Shown here: positions 9,632-18,088 of the stretch, one piece after another
Numbering within the stretch: position 1 is the first letter of the stretch
How the letters are laid out: each line of letters opens with the position of its first letter
DNA from: Saliphagus infecundisoli
GTDB taxonomy: Archaea; Halobacteriota; Halobacteria; Halobacteriales; Natrialbaceae
Reading direction: 5' to 3'
Assembly: GCF_020177375.1 (NCBI RefSeq)
Contig: NZ_JAIWHV010000014.1
Span: 16,232 to 80,231 of the forward strand
Length of the DNA stretch: 64,000 nucleotides
The notes under the pieces: model-generated
The model's input: the letters and a program-made list of their open reading frames with translations, nothing else
Database searches by the model: none
Told to the model about the DNA's origin: nothing
Translations under genes and position numbers: made by a program

Positions 9632-10333
9632 CTGCCGACAATCGACGCTTCTCAGCCACCGAATGGATGGCGCAAGGTCATTACTGCAACACATAAATTT
9701 AAGAGAATGTGCCTAATCGAACCAATATTTGCGCATACACGTTAGCTTGCTTGGGGGAATACCCTCAGGTCCTCTAAAGAGGCCATTGGTCTTTAGCTAA
9801 GCTTCAACAGTCGATTGAAGGATGGTAGCAAGCTGTTCCTGGAGAAGTGGTCGTTGTTGGTGGATTTTCCGACCGCCTTCGATCAGTCGCTGTAACAGTG
9901 ATGAGGATGAGTAGGCGAGATATTCCCTCAGTTTATCGAGGATGAGCTGGGCGTGCGACCGTAGTGAACCAGACCACTCCATCAGCTGCTCCTCGGTTAG
10001 ATATTTCAAGATTAACGTCATGAGCCGCAACCCAGGCGAAAGCTGAGAGTGGTCTTCATTTCAGGTGAGTTCTTCGTCGAGAACATCAATGACGCCGCTC
10101 TCCGCACAGACGGCACGAATGAAGGGCCTGGCGCCAGGATTTTCTCAAACGAACACACTGTACCGTGAATTTGTCTGACCTCTCAAGAATTGATCCTACT
10201 CCTCAGCAGAAATAACGTTGTCAACCTAGAAGAGGTACTGAAAGTCGGCTATAACTGAAACACCATACGCGATTACCGACTCGAGTAAAAAGTGGGATGT
10301 TTTATTACACCATATACTGAACGTCGATCCGTC
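9632..10333. other. gene-poor interval with one possible gene relic
   Basis: About 700 bases. On the minus strand, 9797-10054 reads an open frame of about 85 codons (contains TEEQLMEWSGSLRSHAQL) preceded in the same frame by a stop and then further coding-like sequence (AVCAESGVIDVLDEELT). This looks like a decayed gene of unknown origin, without a credible start. The last 40 bases hold the amylase promoter. Confidence 0.35.
10300..10307 (+). promoter_or_regulatory. TATA box of the alpha-amylase gene
   Basis: TTTTATTA centred about 30 bases before the ATG at 10334. This distance implies a nearly leaderless transcript and supports 10334 over the in-frame upstream start at 10292, which would lie before the TATA box. 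Confidence 0.6.
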
Positions 10334-12640
10334 ATGCTCGATAACGACAGTCACGATATCGGTCGCCGAACCGTCCTCCGGGGAGTCGGAGCGCTCGGCG
10401 GGCTCTCGCTCGCCGGCGTTTCGATCGGCTCGCGAAACGCCAGGGCCCTCTCGGAGCCGCCCGCCGGCGAGGGCGTCCTCCTTCAAGTCTTTCACCGCAA
10501 GTGGACGACGATCGAGGAGCGGATCCCCGAGATTGCGGGGAGTGGGTTCGACGCGATCTGGATACAGCAGCCTGCGGCGTCGAAACTCGGCTGGGAGGAC
10601 CTCTCCTACGACGGCAAGATCGGTTTCTACGACGAAGTCGGTCCCTACGGCCACCGCGATCCGCACCCGCCGATCGGCTACCAGCCGGTCGATCTCCGGA
10701 ATTTTGACTCTGCGCTCGGGACAGAGGCCGAACTCGAGCGCCTGATCGGGACCGCCCACGACCACGGGATCGAGGTGATCGTGGATGTCGTCCTCAACCA
10801 CATGGCTGCCCCCGACGGTCCCGATGGAACAGTCGAGTGGCCTCAGTTCGATACCGATGAACACTTCCACGACAACGGGACGCTCGGCGACGACTGCGAG
10901 TTGGAGGGCGAGGCCGCCGACTACGAGTGCGATCTCCTCGGATTGCCCTCGCTCGACGTCTCCCACCCCGATGTGCAGGCGGCCCACGAAGCGTATATCG
11001 AGCGGATCGCCGGACTGGGCGCCGACGGCCTCCGGTACGATGCCGCGGCCCACGTCTGGCCGTGGTACTTCGCCGAGCACGTCAACCCGCTGGCCGACGA
11101 CCTCGGCCTCTGGCGCGTCGCGGAGGTCTGGGAGGAAAGCGACGTCGAGGGGCTCGTGGAGTGGGCCGACACGGGAATGACCGTCTTCGACTTCCCCCTC
11201 TACTCGGCCATCGCCGATGCCTTCGACGGCGGCAGTCTCGCGGATCTCTCCCGGAGCGTCGCGCCGGGGGTCGCCCACCGTGACCCCGACGCGGCGGTCA
11301 CGTTTGTCCAGAACCACGATGCCATCGGTCCCGGCGTCGAGCCAACCGACGATGCCGCGACCGTTCCGGAGGGGCGGGCGGTCGAACTCGCCGAGGCGTT
11401 CGTCCTCGCGTACGCGGGCCGGCCCAAGATCTATCGCTCGGGCCCCGAGGAGTACCACGAACTCGCCGACGACGACCTGGCGACGCTCGTGGGGATCGCC
11501 GACGAACACGCGGAGGGCTATGTCGTAGACCGCGCCGTCAGCGAGGACTACTACGTCTTCGAGCGCGACGGAAGCCTGCTAGCGGGGATCAACACGGGCG
11601 AGGAACCCGCATCAGTGACGGTTGATACCGCCTGGAGGGGAACCGATCTTTCGGACGCGACCGGTACCGGGGACCTCGTCGCGGTCGGCGCCGACGGCGA
11701 GGCGACCATCGAGATTCCCGCCAGGGGGTACGTGATGTACGTCGCCGACTGCCCGCCGACCGAGCCTACCGTCTCGTTTCGCTCCCTCGAGTACGCTGCC
11801 GAGGGCGGTGAGACCGCCACCATCGATGCCGTGGTTCGCGCCGGCCGCGAGGACCTCTACGACGATCTGACTGTTTCGCTTTCAGGCGAGACCGTGGCGA
11901 GCGAGCGGGTCTGTCTCGGCGCGAGAGAATCGATGACGGTCACGTTCGAGGTTGATACCGATCGCGACGAGGGCGAGTACGAACTTATCGGTTCGACCCC
12001 GGACGACGCGGACGTTTCGACCCTCATTGTCCGCGAGGACGAGGTGATCACGCTCCGGATCGAGGCGCCGACGGCCCCCGACGAGTCGGTGTACTTCACG
12101 GGGAGCAGCGAGGAACTCACCGACTGGGGCGAGGGAATCGAGGGCAACCACATCGAAGGCGAGATTTGGGAAGTCACGCTCGAGGACTCGGACACTTTCG
12201 CCTGGAAGACCCGACGCGGTCCCGAGGGAGAGGGCGGCGACGTCTGGGAGGGCGGCGAGAATCACTCGGCCGCCGACCGCTCGCCCGACCACCAGGGGTG
12301 GGAAGACGGGTTCGACGGTGGCGATGGCGGAGGCAGCGAGGACGAGGGGGAAGACGAGGACGGAGACGGAGAGATCACACTCCGAACGACCGTCGAGATA
12401 AAGGATGGCGAGTCGGTGTATTTCACCGGAAGTCCTGAGTCACTCACGGAGTGGGGCGGCGGAGTCGAGGCGACCCGAACCGAGGACGAGGTCTGGGCGG
12501 TCACGATCGACGATCCCGGTACCTTCGAGTGGAAGACCCGACGCGGACCCGAAGGCGAGGACGGCGACGTCTGGGAGGCCGGCGAGAACCACGACGAGGA
12601 CGACCGCCACCCGGATCACCAGGGGTGGGAAGACGAGTAG
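10334..12640 (+). CDS. secreted GH13 alpha-amylase with two C-terminal starch-binding (CBM20-like) domains
   Basis: 768 residues. A Tat signal (IGRRTVLRGVGALGGLSLAG, residues 9-28) sends the folded enzyme outside. The catalytic barrel shows region I DVVLNHMA, nucleophile Asp236 in GLRYDAA, acid/base Glu264 in VAEVWE, and Asp329 in FVQNHDA, so it should be active on internal alpha-1,4 bonds of starch. After a beta-sandwich come two similar modules, about 572-660 and 681-768, both with SVYFTGS, W-rich and FxWKTRRGPEGE features of CBM20. They are joined by an acidic Gly/Asp/Glu linker and their DNA (about 12040-12306 and 12370-12637) is clearly duplicated. GC at third positions looks higher than in the neighbouring importer genes, which may indicate a separate origin. 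Confidence 0.92.
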   Translation: MLDNDSHDIGRRTVLRGVGALGGLSLAGVSIGSRNARALSEPPAGEGVLLQVFHRKWTTIEERIPEIAGSGFDAIWIQQPAASKLGWEDLSYDGKIGFYDEVGPYGHRDPHPPIGYQPVDLRNFDSALGTEAELERLIGTAHDHGIEVIVDVVLNHMAAPDGPDGTVEWPQFDTDEHFHDNGTLGDDCELEGEAADYECDLLGLPSLDVSHPDVQAAHEAYIERIAGLGADGLRYDAAAHVWPWYFAEHVNPLADDLGLWRVAEVWEESDVEGLVEWADTGMTVFDFPLYSAIADAFDGGSLADLSRSVAPGVAHRDPDAAVTFVQNHDAIGPGVEPTDDAATVPEGRAVELAEAFVLAYAGRPKIYRSGPEEYHELADDDLATLVGIADEHAEGYVVDRAVSEDYYVFERDGSLLAGINTGEEPASVTVDTAWRGTDLSDATGTGDLVAVGADGEATIEIPARGYVMYVADCPPTEPTVSFRSLEYAAEGGETATIDAVVRAGREDLYDDLTVSLSGETVASERVCLGARESMTVTFEVDTDRDEGEYELIGSTPDDADVSTLIVREDEVITLRIEAPTAPDESVYFTGSSEELTDWGEGIEGNHIEGEIWEVTLEDSDTFAWKTRRGPEGEGGDVWEGGENHSAADRSPDHQGWEDGFDGGDGGGSEDEGEDEDGDGEITLRTTVEIKDGESVYFTGSPESLTEWGGGVEATRTEDEVWAVTIDDPGTFEWKTRRGPEGEDGDVWEAGENHDEDDRHPDHQGWEDE

Positions 12641-13017
12641 GGAAGGTACATATCGTTCCCGGAGCCGGGCCGTACCAGGCAAATGCAAGGCCGATCCCAC
12701 GGGTCGGGCCCCGATACTGCGGACTGTGGTTTGGCTAGACGCTTTCACTGTCGAACGAGATCGGATAGTGCGACTTCCATGGACCAAATCGGATTCTTCG
12801 ACTTTACCCGCTTGTAACCGACGGTGTCGACTGGTTCATCCGCCCTTCGACAAAGCAGCGTATTCAGGTCTTAGCCCAATTACTCTGCCTCGTCTGTCCC
12901 ATCTATAAGTTTGAAGAATCTATACAAAACATTTTTTTCCCAGTCTCGTGACGAACTGGTTGTAATGTACGCGAACACGTATGACAAAGCGGGCCGAACG
13001 GGCACGGAGGGGGCATA
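12641..13017. promoter_or_regulatory. promoter and leader of the GH13 cyclomaltodextrinase-type gene
   Basis: The first 250 bases show nothing recognisable. Two TATA-like stretches (CTATAAG near 12901, CTATACAAAA near 12918) are followed by a run of seven T (about 12930), then a leader of roughly 70 bases with a GGAGGGGG ribosome-binding site just before the ATG at 13018. A leadered message is unusual beside the leaderless genes here. Confidence 0.5.
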
Positions 13018-14784
13018 ATGTCAGTCTGCCGTGAAGCTATTCACCATCGACCCAAGAGCAACCTCGCATACGCGGAGGATGAGGAGACCGTCCGCCTCCG
13101 TCTCCGAGCGAAGAAAGGAGATCTCGATGGCTGTCAAGTGCTCCACGCCGACAAGTTCGACTGGGCGAACCGGAATCTGACCGGCCTCGAAAAGGTTCGG
13201 AGCGATTCGCGTTTCGACTACTGGGAGACGTCGGTCAAACCCGACCATCGCCGACTGTGCTACGCGTTTCTCGTTCAAGCCGACGGCGAGGAGCTGTGGT
13301 TCACCGAGTGGGGCTTCGAGTCGAAGGCCGACAACGACCTGCCGACTGCCGGGACCGACCAGCCGCTACACTACTTCGAGTATCCATTCATCAATCCCGT
13401 GGACGTCATCGACCCGCCTGAGTGGGTCGCCGACGCGGTGTTCTACCAGATTTTTCCTGAGCGATTTGCTAACGGGAACCCCGACATTAACCCCGACGGG
13501 GTCGAAGACTGGGGCGGAGACCCCGAACAGGATAACTTCTTCGGGGGCGATTTACAGGGGATCATCGAGAATCTGGACTATCTCGACGATCTCGGCATCA
13601 CCGCGCTATATCTCACGCCCATTTTCGAATCAACGTCGAATCACAAGTACAACACGACTGACTACGAACGCATCGACCCCCATTTCGGCGACACTGAGAC
13701 TTTGAAGCGACTTGTGGACGCCGCCCACGATCGGGACATGCGCGTTATGCTTGATGCAGTCTTCAACCACTGTGGACGACAGTTTGAGCCGTTTCAAGAC
13801 GTACTCGAAAACGGTCGTGATTCCGAGTACGTCGATTGGTTCCATATCCACGAGTTTCCCATCGAATTCGAGCCCCGACCGAGCTACGACACCTTCGGCT
13901 TCGAGAGCTACATGCCCAAGCTCAACACCGAGAACTCCGAGGTCAAGTCCTATCTCATCGACGTGGCGACGGACTGGATTGAGGAGACGGGCATCGATGG
14001 GTGGCGTCTTGACGTGGCGAACGAAGTGGACCACGAGTTCTGGCGCGAGTTCCGGCGGGCGGTCAAGGAAGTCAAGCCTGACGCTTACATTTTGGGCGAA
14101 ATTTGGCGCGATTCGCGGCCGTGGCTCCGGGGCGACCAATTCGATGCCGTGATGAACTATCCGTTCACGTACGCGGCCGACGACTTCCTCGGCGAGCAGT
14201 CTATAGACGCCGCGACGTTCACTAACAAAATCAATCGCTTCCTCATGCGCTACCCGGAACAGGTCAACGAAGTCCTGTTCAATCTGCTCGGAAGCCACGA
14301 TACCGCTCGTCTCAAACACCGATATGACGGAGACGAGCGAAAAGTCAGAGTAGCGCTACTCATGTTGCTGACCTTCCGAGGAACGCCCTGCCTCTACTAC
14401 GGTGACGAGATCGGCATGACCGGCGGCGAAGACCCCGACTGTCGACGGACGATGGTGTGGGACGAAGCCGATCAAAATCGGGACCTCCACCGGTATGTGT
14501 CCGACCTCATCAATATGCGAGCGCGCCACCGACCGCTCCGGCGGGGAACCCTCTCCTTCGATAGAGATCAATGTTACGGCGACCAAGTCGTCTACTCGTG
14601 CTCGGAGCGTGACGCCGCGGAAAGAATCACCGTGGGCGTCAACCGCGGCGAGTCACCGGCCAAGATTCGGGTTCCGTCGGAAGCCACTCCCGAGACCCTC
14701 GTGGCCACTACGGAATCAGAGATTCCGCGAGACGGCGACTCAGTCTTCGAACTACCGTCGATGTCGGGCGCGGTTTGGAAGTAG
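13018..14784 (+). CDS. GH13 cyclomaltodextrinase/neopullulanase-type glycosidase
   Basis: 588 residues, no signal peptide, so intracellular. The N-terminal about 120 residues (VRLRLRAKKGDLDGCQVLHA) resemble the CBM34-like domain of maltogenic amylases. The barrel carries GITALYLTPIFES, region I DAVFNHCG, nucleophile Asp332 in GWRLDVANEVD, acid/base Glu361 in ILGEIWRD and Asp428 in LLGSHDTARL. It would cleave cyclodextrins, pullulan-type or short maltodextrins taken up by the importer upstream. Start supported by a GGAGG site 5-10 bases upstream. It converges with the next gene, 21 bases away. Confidence 0.9.
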   Translation: MSVCREAIHHRPKSNLAYAEDEETVRLRLRAKKGDLDGCQVLHADKFDWANRNLTGLEKVRSDSRFDYWETSVKPDHRRLCYAFLVQADGEELWFTEWGFESKADNDLPTAGTDQPLHYFEYPFINPVDVIDPPEWVADAVFYQIFPERFANGNPDINPDGVEDWGGDPEQDNFFGGDLQGIIENLDYLDDLGITALYLTPIFESTSNHKYNTTDYERIDPHFGDTETLKRLVDAAHDRDMRVMLDAVFNHCGRQFEPFQDVLENGRDSEYVDWFHIHEFPIEFEPRPSYDTFGFESYMPKLNTENSEVKSYLIDVATDWIEETGIDGWRLDVANEVDHEFWREFRRAVKEVKPDAYILGEIWRDSRPWLRGDQFDAVMNYPFTYAADDFLGEQSIDAATFTNKINRFLMRYPEQVNEVLFNLLGSHDTARLKHRYDGDERKVRVALLMLLTFRGTPCLYYGDEIGMTGGEDPDCRRTMVWDEADQNRDLHRYVSDLINMRARHRPLRRGTLSFDRDQCYGDQVVYSCSERDAAERITVGVNRGESPAKIRVPSEATPETLVATTESEIPRDGDSVFELPSMSGAVWK

Positions 14785-14805
14785 GGCCGATCGGCACTCT
14801 TCGAA

Positions 14806-15192
14806 TCAAGTCCCGCATTCGAGGGATTCGAGCCCGCCAAGATTTGCGCGCAGGACGGCGCCGTTCCGGATGACGTATCGACAGGCGTGTACTGGATACC
14901 GACACTTCGTGAACCCGGCACTCTGGACGTCGAGTTCGTCACCCTCCTCGATGTATTCGGCGAGCTTCCAGAGGAACTCCCGCGTCACCTCGCTGGCGTC
15001 GAGATCCATCGTGCCGTCGTCTGCCTGGACGTAGACTCGAAACGCTTCGTAGCCCCACACGGAGAACTCGCCGTCGTCGGTGAGCCGCCATTTGAGGCCG
15101 CCGAAGCAGTGTGCTTCACAGAGCTGTTCGACTGCATCTGGGTCAGTGACCATCGCACCGCTCGAAGCGGTCACTGCTCGGAGTGTTGCCAT
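14806..15192 (-). CDS. unknown 128-residue protein
   Basis: I do not recognise the family. Start taken at the ATG at 15192 (MATLRAVTASSG), since the open frame upstream runs through a hairpin leader (15201-15237) found before five other genes. It is acidic and soluble, with three Cys-rich spots (LCEAHCFGG, KCRYPVHACRY, LECGT) that could bind metal. A pattern of WRLTDDGEFSVWGYEAFRVY then WKLAEYIEEG suggests a small alpha/beta domain. It converges with the GH13 gene but by leader type belongs with the accessory genes to the right. Confidence 0.7.
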   Translation of the reverse strand: MATLRAVTASSGAMVTDPDAVEQLCEAHCFGGLKWRLTDDGEFSVWGYEAFRVYVQADDGTMDLDASEVTREFLWKLAEYIEEGDELDVQSAGFTKCRYPVHACRYVIRNGAVLRANLGGLESLECGT

Positions 15193-15200
15193 TTTTGTTC

Positions 15201-15237
15201 GCCTCCACTCCCTCGCAGGGAGGGAATTAACGCCACC
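15201..15237 (-). promoter_or_regulatory. hairpin leader element, copy B
   Basis: On the minus strand TGGCGTTAA, then TCCCTC-CCTGC-GAGGGA hairpin, then GTGGAGGCG, ending 8 bases before the ATG at 15192. The GGAGG after the hairpin could act as a ribosome-binding site. Confidence 0.6.
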
Positions 15238-15358
15238 AGATGTCCGGTGCGGCCACTGTCCAGTTGGGGGCTGTAGAAGAGCGGCAGGATCGAGCGAGAA
15301 GGCAACGCACGAACAGAGACGTACGCTGAGGCGCGTTAGTACCGTCCGAGGGATAAAT

Positions 15359-15445
15359 CGAGGGGAAAGCCCGGCAGCCACAACAAGCGAACGCAGCGAC
15401 CGATAGGGAGTGCTGTGAATGATGTGAGCAGCCCGGGCCCTGTAA
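15359..15445. ncRNA. structured repeat S, copy 1 (candidate small RNA or DNA hairpin)
   Basis: Shares AAAGCCCGGCAGC, then GAACGCAGCGACCGA, GGGAG and GAGCAGCCCGGGCCCTG with 25893-25976. The ends can pair (GGG/CCC and CCGG/CCGG), giving a closed long hairpin. It sits in the 376-base gap between 15192 and 15569, which otherwise holds only leader B. Strand unknown. Confidence 0.4.
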
Positions 15446-15568
15446 ATGAGCGACAATGAACCGGGAGGGCGCCTTCATAGAAGGCGAAGCCATTCATGTG
15501 ATCCAAAGGTCAATTGGAATCGGGGAAGAGTTGGAGGGACTTCTTCCTTGCCGACATACTTGATCGAC

Positions 15569-15838
15569 TTAGGGATTGATGTCGAGTGTGTACAGCTGTC
15601 GGCGGGCATCCATAACTGAAAACCTAGACGAGATGGTATTCTTCTCATCGAGACGATTCAGAGCATATCTGACCGTTCGATCGGGCAAGAGCGTCTCTTC
15701 TGCAATCGTTTGTTGAGTCATCGCCTCATTTTGCTCGAGAACTTTCGCGACTAGTTTCGCACTCGGAGGTAACTCTTTGATATCATCCCACGTCCCACGA
15801 GGATGAGTGTCTTGGCGTACTGACTCTGAATCAGTCAT
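15569..15838 (-). CDS. small winged-helix DNA-binding protein
   Basis: 89 residues. After a short acidic tail, residues about 22-80 form a winged helix-turn-helix (SAKLVAKVLEQNEAMTQQTI, then EETLLPDRTVRYALNRLDEK), of the MarR-like kind common as one-domain regulators in haloarchaea. No sensor domain. It ends with a wing-like hairpin (ISSRFSVMDARRQLYTLDI). The stretch before the start is AT-rich with a CCTATAG sequence close to the ATG. Targets unknown; the neighbouring small genes may be its regulon. Confidence 0.72.
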   Translation of the reverse strand: MTDSESVRQDTHPRGTWDDIKELPPSAKLVAKVLEQNEAMTQQTIAEETLLPDRTVRYALNRLDEKNTISSRFSVMDARRQLYTLDINP

Positions 15839-15989
15839 CGCACTATAGGTTTTGACATACAGGATAATAATATTTCCCTTTTTGCAAATGACGTATAGTA
15901 ATAGCGTTATTCGCGGATCAAGTCGATAATGTCCTGAGAACGACGGCTAAACGAAGAGAGAGCGAGAGAGGGGCCCTTGCCGATTATTG

Positions 15990-16295
15990 TTAGAACGAGA
16001 TATCACGTTCGTCTTCCGATCGTTCAGACGTGTCTATAGTTTGCTGGCCTCGATCATCGTAGAATTTCCGTCCGATATACTCTTCGTTGAGATTACCGAT
16101 GATGGTCGTGTACAGCTCATCTGACGAGTCGTACGTTTCGTCAGTGAGAGGGCGGAGAATAGTGGAAACCGTTTCAGAATCGCCTTGGTCTGGGGCTTCA
16201 ACTTCAACCTCTCCGAGTTGCTCAATAACAGTTGCTCTGTCGGCCGGATACGTGAGTTGCTCGTCGAAATGCTCTGGAAGGTCTTCTATCTGCAT
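15990..16295 (-). CDS. DUF5789-type small acidic protein
   Basis: 101 residues, very acidic. The pattern LTYPADRATVIEQLGEVEVE, TILRPLTDETYDSSDELYTT and NEEYIGRKFYDDRG fits the haloarchaeal DUF5789 family as I remember it. Function of that family is unknown. No membrane segments or signal. It stands alone with gaps of about 150 and 210 bases on either side. Confidence 0.7.
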   Translation of the reverse strand: MQIEDLPEHFDEQLTYPADRATVIEQLGEVEVEAPDQGDSETVSTILRPLTDETYDSSDELYTTIIGNLNEEYIGRKFYDDRGQQTIDTSERSEDERDISF

Positions 16296-16505
16296 GATTA
16301 TTCACAGTGGTTCGAGCTGCATAATCCTTCGTGTATGTTCTCTTGACCATGGATCCCCTGGAAGAGCAAATTGACCGAAGGGGTGAAACCGATACGTTCC
16401 CCCATCGTCGCCTGGGCCTGTTTCCACTACCAGACATCACTATGACACTTGGTGAGATCCACTTGAGGATAAACAGTTAACGCAGCTGGACCAGTACGGC
16501 CGGCT

Positions 16506-17036
16506 ATGAATCCTGGTGACTACGTGATCGATACCGATGATGAGTCCCCGGACCTCGCTGTTGTCGTTGAGAGACCTGAAGGGACGATCGCAGACCGACC
16601 AGTCACTACAGGGGATGGCGACACACGTACGGTTGCTGACGACAACCCTGAGTACGATTCTGAGATGCCAGCTGTGGTCGTCGCCTTCGTCACAGGACTC
16701 GACACAGGGTGGCCTGACTGGACCGACGCTGCTCCTGACGAACTCGAAGATGGGGTACGAGACCACGACGTGAAACGATACACGTTCCCCGAGACACGAC
16801 TCACAACAGTCCCCACTGAGGACGCTGACGCGCTCCGTGAGGCACAGACCACTGTCGATATGGCTGCCCTCCAAACCCATCTCGAGGATGCAGACTGGAC
16901 GACAGAACGAGAGGGACTCCTGTTGACCGTCGAAAAATTTGACGAGCAGTACCACATCCATCCCACCGGAGACGTCGACGGCGATGGACAGGTCCGCCAA
17001 CCGCTCACCAATATCGTCGAGGACTATACGACCTGA
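16506..17036 (+). CDS. unknown acidic protein, 176 residues
   Basis: Not recognised. It begins MNPGDYVIDTDDESPDLAVV, a short beta-rich opening, and ends in a stretch that reads like a small helical plus beta domain (AALQTHLEDADW, LLLTVEKFDEQYHIHP). No signal, no Cys motifs. A GGATAAA box about 37 bases upstream supports the ATG. Proteins opening this way are frequent on haloarchaeal plasmids, but I cannot name a function. Confidence 0.65.
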   Translation: MNPGDYVIDTDDESPDLAVVVERPEGTIADRPVTTGDGDTRTVADDNPEYDSEMPAVVVAFVTGLDTGWPDWTDAAPDELEDGVRDHDVKRYTFPETRLTTVPTEDADALREAQTTVDMAALQTHLEDADWTTEREGLLLTVEKFDEQYHIHPTGDVDGDGQVRQPLTNIVEDYTT

Positions 17037-17189
17037 AGCTGCTCCCATCGTGTCTGGTCGCGTCCTCAACACGATGATACCGACGCCCTCCACTCGATGC
17101 AGTTACGGAGATTCCAGAACGCGGCGACTCCGTGAGCGTCTCGATAGGGTTCTCGACCGCGATCTCGTGACAAACACGTTCGGTCTGAG

Positions 17190-17335
17190 CAGTGGCGCGC
17201 GATGAAAGCGCTTCACCAGAAGCGCTGAACGTGCGAGGGACGACCGAGGACGCGCACTCGGGGAGTGCGCTCTGCAGGGAGTCGGCTGGGGAGGATACGA
17301 GCGAAGCGAGTAGGTGGCTGTATACACAGAACGAG
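17190..17335. ncRNA. structured repeat R, copy 1 (candidate structured RNA)
   Basis: About 140 bases closely similar to 20519-20665. Helices seen: AGCGCTTC-ACCA-GAAGCGCT, GTGCG with CGCAC, ACTC-GGG-GAGT, and TAC-GA-GC-GAA-GC-GA-GTA at 17296-17312. The TAC/GTA arms of the last helix become CGC/GCG in the other copy, a compensatory change. It occupies the gap 17037-17345, which holds nothing else. Strand uncertain; plus strand is favoured because copy 2 ends in a hairpin and A-run. Confidence 0.5.
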
Positions 17336-17345
17336 CACGACTGGA

Positions 17346-18017
17346 TTAGCTCGAACGAGCTCCTTCCGAACGCGGCATTGGAATCTCGATCGCCGTGAAC
17401 CGGGTGTCAACAGCGCCGCATACTGGACAGTCCGCGACGTACGCACAGACTTTCACTGACGCTTCCATCTCGTGAACGCCGCCACACACCTCACACTCGT
17501 ACGCTGTGACGAACTGTGAGGGCGGTGCTGCTTCCGATTCCCACGCCTCACCGCCGGCTCCACCAAGCGGCGACGAAGGATCATCGGCCGCCCCTGCATG
17601 ATCGCGGTTCGAGCTGGTGTCACCATGAGCAGGGCAGGCGTCCCAGGCGTGGGCCGGCAGATCATCGTAAACCTGTGACGGAGGTCTGGCAGACGGCTCG
17701 GTGAGACTGCCCTCATCGCCGTGCCCGGTTGGAGTTGGAGGGTTCTCATCCGTGGGTTCACCCGCACTCGCACTGTGATCCTCATCATTGGAGTGTGACG
17801 GGCCGTTCGACGGAGCGACCGTCGTGACGCTGAGCTCGAGAGGTGCAGCCTCAGACACCTCCTGCTCGCGGACACGGTCGCCGATCGCAGCCGCGAGGCC
17901 GGCGAGCGGCTCAGCAACCGCTGGCTCAAGTGAGTCATGTTGGCTCATACTCTGGAGCCAGCTCCCAACGGTGACTGCAGTCTCGGTATCAAGCGTGATT
18001 GACGAATCTGATGGCAT
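17346..18017 (-). CDS. unknown protein with C-terminal zinc-binding motif
   Basis: 223 residues if started at the ATG at 18017, which lies 8 bases after a hairpin leader; an upstream in-frame start at 18056 would be inside that leader. The N-terminal half has a helical region (VGSWLQSMSQHDSLEPAVAE), the middle is low-complexity and rich in Ser/Asp/Pro/His, and the end carries CEVCGGVHEMEAS, then CAYVADCPVCGAVDTRF, a two-knuckle zinc ribbon. It follows the TFB gene by 71 bases on the same strand and may be cotranscribed. Function unknown. Confidence 0.68.
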   Translation of the reverse strand: MPSDSSITLDTETAVTVGSWLQSMSQHDSLEPAVAEPLAGLAAAIGDRVREQEVSEAAPLELSVTTVAPSNGPSHSNDEDHSASAGEPTDENPPTPTGHGDEGSLTEPSARPPSQVYDDLPAHAWDACPAHGDTSSNRDHAGAADDPSSPLGGAGGEAWESEAAPPSQFVTAYECEVCGGVHEMEASVKVCAYVADCPVCGAVDTRFTAIEIPMPRSEGARSS

Positions 18018-18025
18018 GAGTCTCT

Positions 18026-18058
18026 TCCTCCATCCTCTAGAGGGAGCGACCAACACCA
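18026..18058 (-). promoter_or_regulatory. hairpin leader element, copy C
   Basis: Minus strand TGGTGTTGG, then a CCTCTAGAGG palindrome, then ATGGAGGAAG, ending about 8 bases before the ATG at 18017. It lies between the TFB stop and the next start, so it would act inside a polycistronic message or as a separate promoter-leader. Confidence 0.6.
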
Positions 18059-18088
18059 GACCCCCTCTCGACCGCTGTCTAAGGACTC

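Noticed and set aside
10226..11509. 427-codon open frame opposite the alpha-amylase
   Set aside because: It is the complement of GC-rich, strongly conserved amylase sequence including catalytic motifs; no promoter or recognisable domain.
15193..15456. N-terminal extension of the 128-residue protein up to 15456
   Set aside because: It would run through hairpin leader B and element S; the ATG after the leader fits the pattern of the other five genes.
17192..17398. Short open frames through element R (and 20591-21850) as protein genes
   Set aside because: Both copies show compensated helix changes and no start signal; the long plus-strand frame from 20591 is opposite the OB-fold gene.
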